Source: Liolophura sinensis
Lineage: Eukaryota; Mollusca; Polyplacophora; Chitonida; Chitonidae
NCBI RefSeq assembly: GCF_032854445.1
Contig: NC_088295.1
Location: 87,999,836-88,063,835, forward strand
Direction of reading: 5' to 3'
DNA length: 64,000 nt
Shown here: one piece after another, positions 37,401 to 47,394 of the stretch
How positions within the stretch are numbered: position 1 is the stretch's first letter
Layout of the letters: every line of letters begins with the position of its first letter
Notes under the pieces: model-generated
Databases searched by the model: none
What the model was told of the DNA's origin: nothing
The model's input: only the letters and a program-made list of their open reading frames with translations
Position numbers and translations under genes: made by a program

Positions 37401-40400
37401 GCGGGTAAGTCTTGTAATTCACCAATGCATCAGACTATATTAACACTGCTGTGCGGTGTCAGACTTCTCGGGCACGATATACAGTGTGTAAATATCAGAT
37501 ACTTCGATTTTTTGATCTTCTCCTATCAAGGGGGTGCCTGCATATTGTCCACATACCTCTCCCTGTAGGGTGCTTTAAGGACTTACAAGTATTATGTCCG
37601 CTGCCCACATGCCTGACCTCGTAAGACGCTATCTGAACATGTGTCCACGGTCCACATGCATGTGCTAATAGGGTCTCTGTATGAATACATTATTTGTCAA
37701 CAGTTTACATTCATGTGCTAATAGGGTGCTCTGTATGAATATATGATGTGTCAACAGTTTACATGCATTTGCTAATAGGGTGCTCTGTATGAATACATTA
37801 TTTGTCAACAGTTTACATGCATGTGCTAATAGGGTGCTCTGTATGAATATATTATGTGTCAACAGTTTACATGCATTTGCTAATAGGGTGCTCTGTATGA
37901 ATATATTATGTGTCAACAGTTTACATGCATTTGCTAATAGGGTGCTCTGTATGAATATATTATGTGTCAACTGTTTACATGCCCCCGCTAATTATAGATC
38001 AGATACAGATTTATCAATGTGTATGTTTTGCTTGAATATGTATCAATGGGCTGGTAAACTAAAATATTGTCACGTCAACACGACCAATACACTTGGCTGT
38101 GTAAGACTAGAATGCAACGCTGCTTGGCCTTTTTAGTTGAGCTCTTTAATAATAGACAGTAGGATGTGCAAAACCCTGTATCAGTAACACTATATTGCAA
38201 AAAAAATTAGTGACGTTTTATGTGCTGGCGTTGGCTTGATGGAGGCTTGCCATGCGAGTTTCTAGTCAGAAATACCTTTGTTCGTTATAAATGCCAGCAT
38301 TGCTATTGATTTCTTTCCGCCTGGTGACCTGGCGTCTGTGCAAACTGTAACGGTAGACTGAGTTTCTGGAATTAGCCTCTATTTTAATCCTACCGTATTC
38401 TCCGGCTGCTTTGTTATCCATGTTATCAGGACTTTAGCCGATTTGCTGGAGGAACATATGTCACAGATTTTCATGCACTATGTCGGGCAAATCACTAAGC
38501 CCATAAATACTGTAAGAGCCGGTCAACCTTGTCATTAAAACTGGAGTCTACAGCAATCTGCCATTACAGCGGTAATTAGATCACAACTACTTCCTGGGTG
38601 TTCTGACAACTGCTGTCTAAAATGACCTGATATTAGCGATTTAAAGCACTCTTCATCTGTTCACCAGTAATCAATGAAGTATTCAGTGTCAGGGTTAACC
38701 AATACATAACTTTATGTATCTGTCTTTATATTCAGGACCCCGAGCCAAGTCGTGTCACTAGGATCAGAGAGTGGCCTCCCCTTGAGTAAAACACGTGAGT
38801 GTCCAAACGTTTTGTTGTGTCTTTCCACAGGCACTCGAAGTTGTCTCCATATGAGTTAGTCAGATGCTAACAAACATGGACAGGCGCGAAACACCGTTGT
38901 TAAGAAATTACGAAATGAAAAGCCTTTGTTTCTGGATGGTTATTACACCCCGGCGCTTCGCCATTTATAGCCTCTTCGCCTTCTTATGGCGAAAAAGATT
39001 CACGAATTGGCGAGCATGCGCGTCGTACTTGACACAGATACCAACCAGCTATTTACGCGCATATTGCAAATTTAAAGTGGAAGACACCATGGAATCTGAC
39101 GGCGAAAAAGGACTTGCAGACTTTTAAGAATTATAACGAAAACTGGTATCGTATGATAATCAAGGAGTTTGTGAATGGGATTATTTTATTTATTTGCTTG
39201 GTGCTTAATGCAGCACTAATCATGCCAACCTTAACCATGCATCTGAGCCAGTACACTTCCCTATTGGGTTTAGTAATTTGGCTTGCTGATCTATTTCAAC
39301 ATCTGTCATAAACACATAAACCATTGTCTGTCAGTCGAAACTATGGAGTTTTTTTCCATGCATATGCACAATTTAAATGTTCGAATTTACAAATGTTTAT
39401 CATATTTTAACTGCATTTTAATGTCTACTTAAATGAATTAATATGCATTTATATTGTTGAAAAAGTCTGAACACAATAGAAAAAAAGAAGAAATAATGGA
39501 GTGACATAAATTCCTACAGTAACCCCTGCTTTGTGGCCTGATGTATGTAGTCATACTAAGTACATTCACATTTCAATTAATTATCAGCTAGAAGTGTGTA
39601 ACAATTTTGATAATGTCCTATTTCTACACAGGGAAAACTAAACATAAAAAATATGTCCGGCAAATATCTAAATGTTCAACAAAGGCGAAATCCCGTGCAC
39701 ATATATAAGCAATCCTGCTTTAATACTCGCAGTAATTTTTTTATCTACTGTTAATTCCTTTTTCCTTATCTTTTTTTTCACAAATGCTAGTGAGACTAGT
39801 TTTAAAAACTACCAAGGTTGATTCCACAAAGCAGTTTCTGACTGAAGTTAAAAATTGATCTGTCCAAATTTCTACTTCCAGAACCAAAGCAGAGAGAATC
39901 TAAACTTTTACTTAAGCCAGAAATGGCTTTGTGGAATCGCCCCCTGTTTAGCTATCATAAAAGTAATTTTCGTCTTACCTGTTGTACATGTTATTGCAAC
40001 TGACTTTTTAGTGATCCTTGGCTTTGTTTGACTGTGTAAGCCTTGTACCCGCTTGTCCAGTGAGGCAAATACTGTGGCATTCCAGGCGAATTCGGAGTCT
40101 CACGCTGCATCCTGCTGATGTCAACTGCTGGCTGTCGTTAACTGCTAGTTGGTATTTGTGTCAAGTATGACGCGCATGCACGCCAGTTTGTGAACCTCCG
40201 TCGGATGCTGAAGGCGAGCCGGATCTATAAATGGCGGAGCGCCGGGGTAAACGATGGAGTTGATAGATTTTAGACATTTTCTTCAAAAGTGATATTCATG
40301 CAGAATTCGGGCCGTTTAATGGGCTTGTAATAGGAAGGGTATGTGTCCAGTGCGACTAGGTGTGATAACAATCGAGAAACGAAGGGGTTTTTTTATTGCC

Positions 40401-42626
40401 GTTTCTTGATTGACTGCCAGCGATGTTGCGCGCCTGTCCATATTTATTTGTATTTGACTGACTTATAAGGGAGATAACTGTAGTCTTTCAAAACGGTTGT
40501 AATGTGTTAGTTATTTGTTTTTAGTATATATATATATATATATAACTATTTTTTTCAGTAATGCAAACCTTAGAGAAATGCTTTATATCATTAAGTGCAG
40601 AATTCATTTTCAAAACGTCCTTCCATTGCTGTGCTTACATGTACAACACAGAATTCATCGACTGCTAATAAATGTTTGGTTAGCAAGATTTTCAACTTTT
40701 TTGTTGTTCCCTTCAGACGAGAGCGGTTTGAATGACATGAGAAGTATTGAAGACCGAAGTGTCATCTCGTGCAATACAGAAAGCACAGCTGGAAGCATTA
40801 GTACTATATCGGAGACCCAGAAAGGGACAAGTAAGTGAACACAAACATCTGGATGACGCCAAACAATTACACTTGCTCGACACCAAACTGGCAACAAGAA
40901 TACTTGAATAACTCTAAGCTGTGGACAATAACACCTGAATGTCACTATAACAATAACTCCTACATGCAACCAAACTTTTGAAGAATAACATCTGGGTGAC
41001 AGAAAACTGTTAAGAATAACACCCGAATGAAACTGAACTCTGAATGACAACACCTGGATGACCAAAAAAATAGTAACCAAAAGCACCTGAACGATACCTA
41101 GTTGTGAACGATTACACCTGCATGACTCCAAGGTACGAACAAAAACACCTAAATTACTCCAGGCTGTGGATAATAACACCTGAATGAGAACAAACGGTGA
41201 AGAATAACACCTGAGAAACACCACATATATACAACACTGCAATCTACCTTCAGTATGAAGTAAACCTACAATGAAATAATAAATACGTTCATGTTTACAC
41301 AGGTTAGTTTGCTATCATTTACTGGTTGTGTTTCTAATTTTAGAATAAAAACATTTTATATATATTTTTTGTTTATGAATTTCTGCATGGTTTTGTGTTC
41401 TAGTGCCGTACCCACAGCACCCAGTGTATCCACAGATTGAACGAAATGAACATGGCCTGCTTCCTCCAGGTGCGACTAATTAAGTATAATTAATGATACC
41501 AAATATTATAAAAGAAATCTTCCAGATTGACTTCTTTGATTTTGTTTATTTTTGTTCCCTACCCTTTGAAAACCTGGCTTCATATGAGCGAAGTAATCTG
41601 GACTACCACACAAAACACCAACAGTGGCCTCCCTAGCATGGTGGTTAGTGTGCCATCATGGCGCAATGGCCCAGGAGCCTTTTATCAATACTGTCGCTGT
41701 GAGTTCAAGTCCAGCTCATGCTCAGTTCCTCTCCAGCCATCCATGGGAATATCTTTCAGCAACCTGCGGATGGTCGTGGGTTTGCTCCGGGATTTGCCCG
41801 TTTTCCTCCCACCACAGTGCTAACTGCCGTCGTATAAGTGAAACATTCTTGAGTACGGCGTAAAACACCAATGAAATCAATAAATAAATAACCAACCAAT
41901 TAAATAAACAAAATGTTCTCCTTGTTCATGGATCGCTTGCACAAAAGGATCGAAAGGCTTAGTTGATAGTAAATCACCAAGATCACGATCATAACCCTAA
42001 CTTACAATCAACACACTGTTGCACGAAGGGATTGTAAGATATGGCAATCGAAATTTACAATCAAAAATGACAACAGGTTGACACTGTTGTAAATGTTTAC
42101 ATTCCCACCAAAATTAACCTTAATTATCGCTATCGTGCCTACGAAAACTTATTTTTACAATAAATTGGGGACCTCCGTGGCTCGGCCGGTTAGAGCGCTA
42201 GCGCAGCGTAATGACCCAGGAGTCTCTCACCAATGCGGTCGCTGTGAGTTCCAGTCCAGCTCATGCTGGCTTCCTCTCCGGCCGTGTGTGGGAAGGTCTG
42301 GCAGCAACCTGTGGATGGTCGTGGGTTTCCCCCGGGCTCCGCCCGGTTTCCTCCCACCATAATGCTGGCCGCCGTCGTATAAGTGAAATATTCTTGAGTA
42401 CGGCGTAAAACACTAATCAAATAAATAAATACAATCAATTGTAAACTCGGTTGTATTCCTTGCAATCGCTTGTAGCAATGATCCCTTTCTGCAGGTGGGC
42501 CCAAGTAGCGTGCTGCTTTCTGAAATGATGTTATTCAGATTAAATGTAACATGTAATTCTCTTGTGCAGAGGTTTGACAGGCATTACCGCTTTTATCTTG
42601 CAGGTAGCTTACAGTCAATGGTTTGA
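26737..42626 (+). CDS. Immunoglobulin-superfamily type I receptor, 12 exons
   Basis: Exons: 26737-26773, 27374-27772, 31000-31305, 33582-33849, 34283-34651, 36306-36377, 36653-36784, 37374-37404, 38736-38794, 40717-40830, 41404-41469 and 42604-42626. Borders are GT-AG and most are phase 1, as usual for Ig genes. The product is about 624 residues. It has a signal peptide (about 1-23), a V-like Ig domain (24-145), Ig2 (146-247), Ig3 (248-336), a cysteine-free Ig4 (337-459) and a linker. A membrane helix follows (about 496-520, VVVIILVVVGVCLV), then a roughly 100-residue Ser/Thr-rich tail ending QSMV. Topology is extracellular Ig, one pass, cytoplasmic tail, consistent with an adhesion or recognition receptor (hemicentin/nectin/CD22-like by style, not by proven orthology). 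Exon 4 is one base out of frame if its obvious donor is used. The introns carry minisatellites and two TIR elements. Confidence 0.85.
27374..27772 (+). CDS. Ig receptor exon 2 (leader end and V-like Ig1)
   Basis: A 399-nt phase 1-1 exon. The Ig signature is LLHCYN for strand B, ISWFY for strand C and DNGYFYCVDQ for strand F. N-glycosylation sequons NVT and NAS are present. The donor is GTAAGA. Confidence 0.88.
29475..29626 (+). pseudogene. Relic Ig-domain exon in intron 2
   Basis: An acceptor (GCGTTTAG) in the right phase is followed by an open stretch whose middle, VEIVPSPAKVGQLTVV then SYEARS, has the A'-B strand layout of an Ig domain with the strand B cysteine replaced. A stop follows soon after and no strand F motif or donor was found. 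It reads as a decayed half exon. It could be coincidental. Confidence 0.35.
30585..30825. repeat. Minisatellite in intron 2 of the Ig gene
   Basis: About five diverged units of roughly 50-60 bp built on CTTTCACAGTAGATTGGGT and CTGTAACAGAATAGCAG. Confidence 0.8.
30831..30938. mobile_element. Near-perfect 48-bp inverted repeat (hairpin MITE?)
   Basis: Arms 30,831-30,878 and 30,891-30,938 pair with one mismatch around a 12-base spacer. TA at the arm tips would fit a Tc1/mariner-type target, giving a tiny MITE of about 100 bp. It ends 61 bp before the Ig2 exon. Confidence 0.8.
31000..31305 (+). CDS. Ig receptor exon 3 (Ig2)
   Basis: A 306-nt phase 1-1 exon encoding a complete I/C2-type Ig domain: RLSCRVNRANPAP, then FLWTKN, then IVRCLANNQNGP. 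The acceptor is TGTTTCAG and the donor GTAAGT. Confidence 0.9.
31376..31420. repeat. TA microsatellite
   Basis: About 22 TA units, starting 70 bp after the exon 3 donor. Confidence 0.95.
31560..31775. repeat. Minisatellite in intron 3 of the Ig gene
   Basis: Units of about 30 bp built on GTACCTGGTAAAGG and GGTTTCCAGCAGGTACC, arranged in a higher-order pattern that itself repeats (31,590-31,660 against 31,712-31,778). Each unit contains splice-like GGTAAAG and TTCCAG strings. Confidence 0.85.
31800..33581. other. Remainder of Ig intron 3
   Basis: No exon, repeat or RNA recognised. Open frames on both strands near 32,700-33,420 lack splice context and protein-like motifs. Confidence 0.45.
33582..33849 (+). 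CDS. Ig receptor exon 4 (Ig3), frame off by one at its 3' end
   Basis: An Ig domain with VLTCEAEGNPAQYEF, SWEH, and GDYICSVSNGVG. The clear donor AAAA|GTGAGT gives a length of 268 nt, one base more than the phase 1-1 pattern needs. In the domain frame a TAA falls just before the donor; the frame ending FVQPK would rejoin exon 5 properly. Either one base near 33,828-33,836 is a sequence error or polymorphism, or the transcript ends here as a short secreted form. Confidence 0.82.
34283..34651 (+). CDS. Ig receptor exon 5 (Ig4 without cysteines)
   Basis: A 369-nt phase 1-1 exon. Ig-like strands are visible (GGRLDISVGFYSHP, VVWERAEEE, VEKRDSGIYTVIVTNSEG), but the strand B and F cysteines are replaced, so the domain has no canonical disulphide. 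It ends NAIPG before GTGAGT. Confidence 0.87.
35885..36280. repeat. 28-bp minisatellite in intron 5 of the Ig gene
   Basis: About 13-14 units of CATTAACCGTCAACGCCACT followed by GCAATAGT, with drift toward the right end. The array stops about 25 bp before the exon 6 acceptor. Confidence 0.9.
36306..36377 (+). CDS. Ig receptor exon 6 (juxtamembrane linker)
   Basis: A 72-nt phase 1-1 exon encoding VKEDFNVQSQRQVNEDNG and a short remainder; hydrophilic linker. It can be skipped without changing frame. Confidence 0.7.
36653..36784 (+). CDS. Ig receptor exon 7 (transmembrane)
   Basis: A 132-nt phase 1-1 exon with a membrane helix rich in V, I and L, followed by the basic stop-transfer KHGK. Acceptor TTGTAG, donor GTAAGT. 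Confidence 0.87.
37374..37404 (+). CDS. Ig receptor exon 8 (31-nt microexon)
   Basis: Encodes RGDRYSESS between TTATTCAG and GTAAGT, phase 1 in and phase 2 out. It pairs with exon 9, which has the complementary phase. Confidence 0.65.
37650..37985. repeat. 54-bp minisatellite in intron 8 of the Ig gene
   Basis: About six units of TGCTAATAGGGTGCTCTGTA continuing into TGAATATATTATGTGTCAAC and AGTTTACATGCA. Because 54 is a multiple of three, long open frames arise on both strands; they are artefacts. Confidence 0.92.
38736..38794 (+). CDS. Ig receptor exon 9
   Basis: A 59-nt exon, phase 2 in and 1 out, encoding GTPSQVVSLGSESGLPLSKT. Acceptor TATTCAG, donor GTGAGT. Confidence 0.7.
38876..40441. 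mobile_element. Non-autonomous TIR transposon in intron 9
   Basis: The left arm (38,876-39,058) and right arm (40,133-40,441) are inverted copies: ATGGACAGGCGCG at both tips, and inner matches such as CCCCGGCGC, CGCCATTTATAG, GCATGCGCGTC and ACTTGACACA. The right arm has about 110 extra bases. No clear target duplication and no transposase were seen. A second small element (39,815-39,945) is nested inside. Confidence 0.75.
39815..39945. mobile_element. 130-bp MITE nested in the intron 9 transposon
   Basis: About 40-bp inverted arms, each with GATTCCACAAAGC and TTTCTG, pair across a short middle. The GATTCCACAAAGC-type arm is, as far as I recall, common in invertebrate genomes. Confidence 0.7.
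40717..40830 (+). CDS. Ig receptor exon 10 (cytoplasmic tail)
   Basis: A 114-nt phase 1-1 exon encoding a serine-rich segment (ESGLNDMRSIEDRSVIS, then STAGSISTISETQKGT). Acceptor CCTTCAG, donor GTAAGT. Several Ser/Thr sites could be phosphorylated; that is inference. Confidence 0.8.
40837..41225. repeat. Degenerate minisatellite in intron 10 of the Ig gene
   Basis: About 12 diverged units of 30-35 bp built on AATAACACCTGAATGA and CTCCAAGCTGTG. The first unit begins within the exon 10 donor region. A long open frame on the minus strand across it (40,655-41,242) is repeat-borne. Confidence 0.8.
41404..41469 (+). CDS. Ig receptor exon 11 (proline-rich tail)
   Basis: A 66-nt phase 1-1 exon encoding MPYPQHPVYPQIERNEHG and LLPP, with two tyrosines. 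Acceptor TTCTAG, donor GTGCGA. Confidence 0.72.
41627..41888 (+). mobile_element. SINE family 1, near full length
   Basis: A tRNA-like head (GTGGTTAGTGTGCC, then GAGTTCAAGTCCA as B box), the conserved body and the tail CGGCGTAAAACACCAATGAA with AATA repeats. Moderately diverged. It lies in intron 11 of the Ig gene. Confidence 0.85.
42167..42430 (+). mobile_element. SINE family 1, best full-length copy
   Basis: The head has an A box (TGGCTCGGCCGGTTAGAGCG) and B box (GAGTTCCAGTCC), followed by the body and an ATCAAATAAATAAAT tail. An 11-bp flank duplication ACAATAAATTG / ACAATCAATTG (42,156-42,166 and 42,431-42,441) marks the insertion. It lies in intron 11 of the Ig gene. Confidence 0.9.
42604..42626 (+). 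CDS. Ig receptor exon 12 (PDZ ligand terminus)
   Basis: The acceptor ATCTTGCAG opens seven codons ending S-M-V and TGA. The final four residues QSMV fit a class I PDZ ligand (S/T-x-hydrophobic). Confidence 0.7.
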
Positions 42627-44414
42627 GGCGGACCATTTCACAGCTGTACTTTAGCAAGTGAGTAAATGGGGATATGGATAATCAATAAGGCATATACAAT
42701 TCTCAAATGGAAGTATGCCACAAAATTTTGGACAATATTCTGTCGGGTTATATCAGATTGCAGGATTACAGCGAGACGACATCGTATATTGTCTGTTAGA
42801 ACTACCCGGTACCTTGATATAAGAATAACTTATGTAGTCAGATGGCGAGATTACAGAATTATAATGACGCTGTACTTACGCTCAAGCAAAATTCCTATCT
42901 ATTTGTCAGATGTGTATTTTTCTTACCTCCAGACTAGTGCCAACCAGAAGTGACTGGTGTGTAGCACGGTGATGATTGACCAGGTGTGTAGCATGGTGAT
43001 GACTGACCGGGTGTGTACCAGGGCTATGATTGACCAGGTGTGCTTATCACTGGTTAAGACAGGAAATTCTCCGAGAGCCCAGTGGGTGGGTGGTAGATGA
43101 CCATAACCGGTTCAGAACCACGGGCTGTCAGCTCCACAGGACTGGCCAGTCTGACCCAAAGTATCCAGGAATTACATAGATCATCACCACGTGGCTGTCT
43201 GCCGCCATTCCATGGGAAAACAAGAAGCCGAACACCTCCAGCAGCTTAACGCATAATGAAGATGGCAGATTTCTGTCATCAGCACTTACATGTAAGAGGA
43301 ATATTGTCATGCAAACACACTTTCACCGATTTCATCTGTACATTGCCACGTACTCACGCTTATCCACCCAGTGGAAGGTCATAGTGACTTTGTGCAACGT
43401 TGATCAGTTTCTTCGCTAGTGTCACACACAGCTGTTTGGCATGGCACCTAATTCCATGCCGTTTCTGTGCAATCCGTTCACCACACACCATTTCTAATAT
43501 ACATTACTACCAAAGATTTGTTGATACACTGTACCTACATGTATTTTTGTCACAGTCTGTGGTGTATATGCCAGGTGTTTGCCGTCATTGCCCATGGAAT
43601 ATGATTGTCCATGGTAGGTTATATACATCACGTGCACGTCTCATTGTCCATGGTATATGTATCACATACACGTGTCATTGTCCATGGAATATGATTGTCC
43701 ATGGTAGGTTATATACATCACGTGCACGTCTCATTGTCCATGGTATATGTATCACATACACGTGTCATTGTCCATGGAATATGATTGTCCATGGTAGGTT
43801 ATATACATCACGTGCACGTCTCATTGTCCATGGTATATGTATCACATACACGCGTGATTGTCCATGGAATATGTATCACATACACGTGTCATTGTCCATG
43901 GAATATGATTGTCCATGGTAGGTTATATACATCACGTGCACGTCTCATTGTCCATGGTATATGTATCACATACACGTGTCATTGTCCATGGTATATAATT
44001 GTCCATGGTAAGCTATATACATCACATGCACGTGTCATTGTCCATCGTATATGTATTACATACACCTGTCATTGTCCATGGTATATGTATCACTTACACG
44101 TGTCATTGACCATGAGAGGCTATATACATCACGTGCACATGTCATCGTGCATGGTATATGTATCACACGTGTCACTGTCAATGGTACATGCATCACGTAT
44201 ACGTGTCATTGTTTGTGGTAAATCTAGCACACATACGTGTCATTCGTTGGATATGTATATACCACATGTTTGTTTGAGATCTTTTTGTTCATCAAACGAC
44301 GATAATATATTTTGAGCAAAGTGTACATAACGACGTTACTTGTAAAATACGGGTACTCAGATATATTTATATTGTAAATAGAACGTTTTTTCTGTTATTA
44401 TTCTGTGAAATAAA
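42627..44414 (+). other. Probable 3' untranslated region of the Ig gene
   Basis: The first AATAAA downstream of the stop that I noticed is at 44,409-44,414, so the 90-bp minisatellite at 43,575-44,250 may lie in the 3' untranslated region. This is an inference without transcript data. Confidence 0.35.
43575..44250. repeat. 90-bp minisatellite downstream of the Ig gene
   Basis: Units alternate ATTGTCCATGG, TATATGTATCACATACACGTG and GGTTATATACATCACGTGCA. The core repeats three times almost unchanged, then decays rightward. Since 90 is a multiple of three, two frames stay open for over 170 codons; these are not taken as genes. Confidence 0.92.
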
Positions 44415-44796
44415 TAATAATTTAGTGCCAAAATACCGCTTTCTTAGTCTTTTTTAAGTTAGTTCTGGATTGGACGGAGTGGTATTTTCTCGCCATTCTA
44501 ACTGTAGAACATGAAAAGTATGACAAACATAGTCGCAAATATATAAAGGCGTGAGCGGAGTAAGTTGAACCGTGGGTTAGTTGGTTTGGACAGGATGGAG
44601 GGATAGGTTGTGTCCGAGCAATGGTTCTAGTAAGTTCTATCGCTAGAACACTCATTGTGTTGACTGTTTCTTAGTCTGACAGGTTGTCATCGATATACTA
44701 TGGCCTCCAGCTTGTGTGTGGCTTTACCAGCAAAATTAATTGACAGCATTGGTAGACACGCATATGTAGTCTTACATTACGTGCAACCATCTGTTT

Positions 44797-44957
44797 TTAT
44801 AGCCATATACCTTTTATTGGCGCTTCTACCAAGTTTTATACTTCTGATTGGGAAATTCACAGAAATATGCTGGGAATTTGAACTTTGCGATTTTTATCGT
44901 ACCTCTCTGCATGTGGCCTCTGCATGTGGCCTTGCCGTACCAGGTCCTTTATCCAGG
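44797..44957 (+). repeat. Dispersed repeat, copy 2
   Basis: Partner of 22,696-22,850. It has a local doubling of GCATGTGGCCTCT. Confidence 0.65.
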
Positions 44958-44959
44958 CC

Positions 44960-46480
44960 CCTGTGTTTTCCATCATTGACCAAACAGACCGCCATTCCAG
45001 TAGAGCGATATTCTTAACACCCCATCATGAAGAACTTACCCCACCCCATATATGAACTCACCACCCAAGATAAGACACGCCATGTGCACCCCATTTTTAA
45101 AGCTCTGACTAAATTAGCCACACAGATCCTACAGCGCCGATACTTCTCGCAAGTGTGTCCTACTGATTGCTTTTTTAAAACAGTATTACGACTTATACTA
45201 GGTACCATTTGTCTTTTACTGTTGAATGTAGACCGACATTACTAAAACGTGGCTCATCTTATCCAACTTTCCTACAACCTGTGTACCAGTATAACAGTAC
45301 TTTATGCCCTCCTTGGGTAGATTTCTTACTATAGCCCTATGTGTCTTTTATCTGTCGTTCACTATCTCGTTCAATGCAATTTTAGCAAATTTATTTATTT
45401 GATTGGTGTTTCACGCCGTTTAAATTTAGCAAAAGTGTTATGTATCAAAAATACGCAATGGAATGACAGGCGGTTATGAGATAAATCGATTGATAAAAGG
45501 AAACATGTAAAAATGCATTAGAGACGGCACATGTTCCGCTTGATTATATTCGACAGCTTATATTTAGGTGCCTACATTAGAGGCACTTTATTGCACAATT
45601 TTTAAAATGATCATTCTCGTACTTTATTTAGACGATGGTTTTGGGATTAAATTATTTCTGATTTCAATCCTCAGTAAATTAACGATAACCTGCTAATGCG
45701 AACAATTAACAGAGGTTGACAAGCACAGACCCCTGTCCCCAACCTTCACACTCCACCCCCTTTTGTGTTTGGTTATCTCTCTGTACCGCGAGAGTTATCT
45801 CCCTGAATTTGTGAAAGACGGAATACTGGCAAGGTAAAATGATTGTTTGATTAACTATCACCTCGTATCATCTCACACAACACCATTGTATACTCACGTG
45901 CTACATACCACGGCCTGTCAGGAATTAAAGGCGCTTCAAACGTAAACAATTGGAATAGCTGTTGTTATATCGAAATATCTTGTTTAGACTTAAGAGTCAT
46001 ATGATCACTCAACTGTCGCAGTTGTCTGATACAATCAAATCGTCTCCGCTCATTCGAAACAGGAAACAGCCTTAAAAGCTCACAAGATCTTGACGCATCA
46101 GAGGTCAACAAGCGTTGTATGAGTTGGCTACAGCTTTGATCCCATGCTTTGTCTGTTTCCACAGCCAATATACCTGATCACAGGTGTGCGAGTGAAATAA
46201 CAGCGACCACAGTTTGAAACTCCAATCATGTAAGGAATTTTGTCGTCATCATTATGGCTCAAGGAATGGATTTTTAATCGTCGACGAAACCACGTCTCAC
46301 TACTTCCTTTTCTAAATACCCAGTATATCAGTGTATGAAAAATCTAGAGTGCTTAACATCAATCAGATGTATAGAGCTAACTTTTCAATCCTCTCAAAAT
46401 TTCAACACAGTTGTCCTCACTTACATCGCTCTGATGTTTGCCACATGTACACTTTTATTTGGTTCGTCCTAAATAATTAT
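44960..46480. other. Gene-free stretch
   Basis: Only a SINE family 1 tail fragment (45,391-45,420) was recognised. No supported exon on either strand. Confidence 0.45.
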
Positions 46481-46489
46481 TCCTTTGAT

Positions 46490-46745
46490 CTGAGAAAGTT
46501 ACCACAGAATGGATGGATGGCCAGTTGAAGGATGATGTCATTATTTACCATGGCAACAGTACTCTCATCTCTGTCGGTTAAGCATACAAACGACGACGTA
46601 AACAGGTAAGAACTGATGAGTCTTTGGTCTTAGAAAGTTACCACAAATGACTGACTGACTGAATGAATGAATGAATAGCCAATTAAAGGATGATGCCATT
46701 ATTTACCATGGCAACAGTACTTTCATCTCCGTCGGTTAAGTGAAA
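46490..46745. repeat. Direct duplication of about 90 bp
   Basis: Segments 46,496-46,581 and 46,634-46,741 share GAAAGTTACCACA, AAAGGATGATG-type and TTTACCATGGCAACAGTACT strings ending in GTCGGTTAAG. Confidence 0.8.
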
Positions 46746-46854
46746 TTGAAAGGGTTTTTCAGTTGACTATGATGTAGTATTACAATGATATTTTCATTGC
46801 TGCTATATTATATGATGACAGTTGATCAGAACCGGTTAATACACAGTCATCTTT

Positions 46855-46960
46855 TCATTTATTGTTAACGTCATATTCAAGATTTTTTCACCTGTATATA
46901 ACTGCAATTATACTTGTGGGTAGAGGAAAACGCAAAGCCTGGGGAAGCCAAACAACTCTG
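46855..46960 (-). mobile_element. SINE-like fragment, family 3
   Basis: Diverged tail and body (GTTAACGTCATATTCAAGA, then GTGGGTAGAGGAAAACGCAAAG). Confidence 0.4.
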
Positions 46961-47394
46961 TTAAATCTTTTCAGGTAAACTGTGTGGTAAATCAAATCAG
47001 TCAGCTACTATTGGCCTATTTCTGACTTAACGTTAACTCGTACATGACACTTCGGTCACGAACATATCTGTGTAAAAGACACATAACGGAATGCAACAAG
47101 GCATGGGTCATTGGATAATCATACTTTATTTTAATTTCAGGGAACTCAACCATAAACATTCCTTGATCCTCTGTAACTGTTCTGTAATTTACTTTCTCAA
47201 TAAGAATCGCAACATTATACATTTTCTCGGAAGTAGTGAAACGAATATTTACAAGATAAACAGATCGAAAACGAAATATGCAATATATCAAGGGATTGTG
47301 AAAAGTTCATTCATAACGGTGATGTCCGTTGAAACTGAAGTTATCCCTTAATGAATGTTTAATGCACGAAAATTTGGCGTTTTTCTCTATTCGA

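Noticed and set aside
37665-38136. Repetitive open frames on both strands
   Set aside because: They come from the 54-bp minisatellite in intron 8 of the Ig gene.
40655-41242. 195-codon minus-strand open frame, the longest unspliced after the Ig1 exon
   Set aside because: It covers the antisense of Ig exon 10 and the degenerate intron 10 minisatellite; its composition follows the repeat.
42167-42250. tRNA gene
   Set aside because: The A and B boxes belong to the head of a SINE with a long body and tail, and the fold is not that of a functional tRNA.
43400-44315. Two overlapping open frames of more than 170 codons
   Set aside because: Both are translations of the 90-bp minisatellite in different frames; no domain or splice support.
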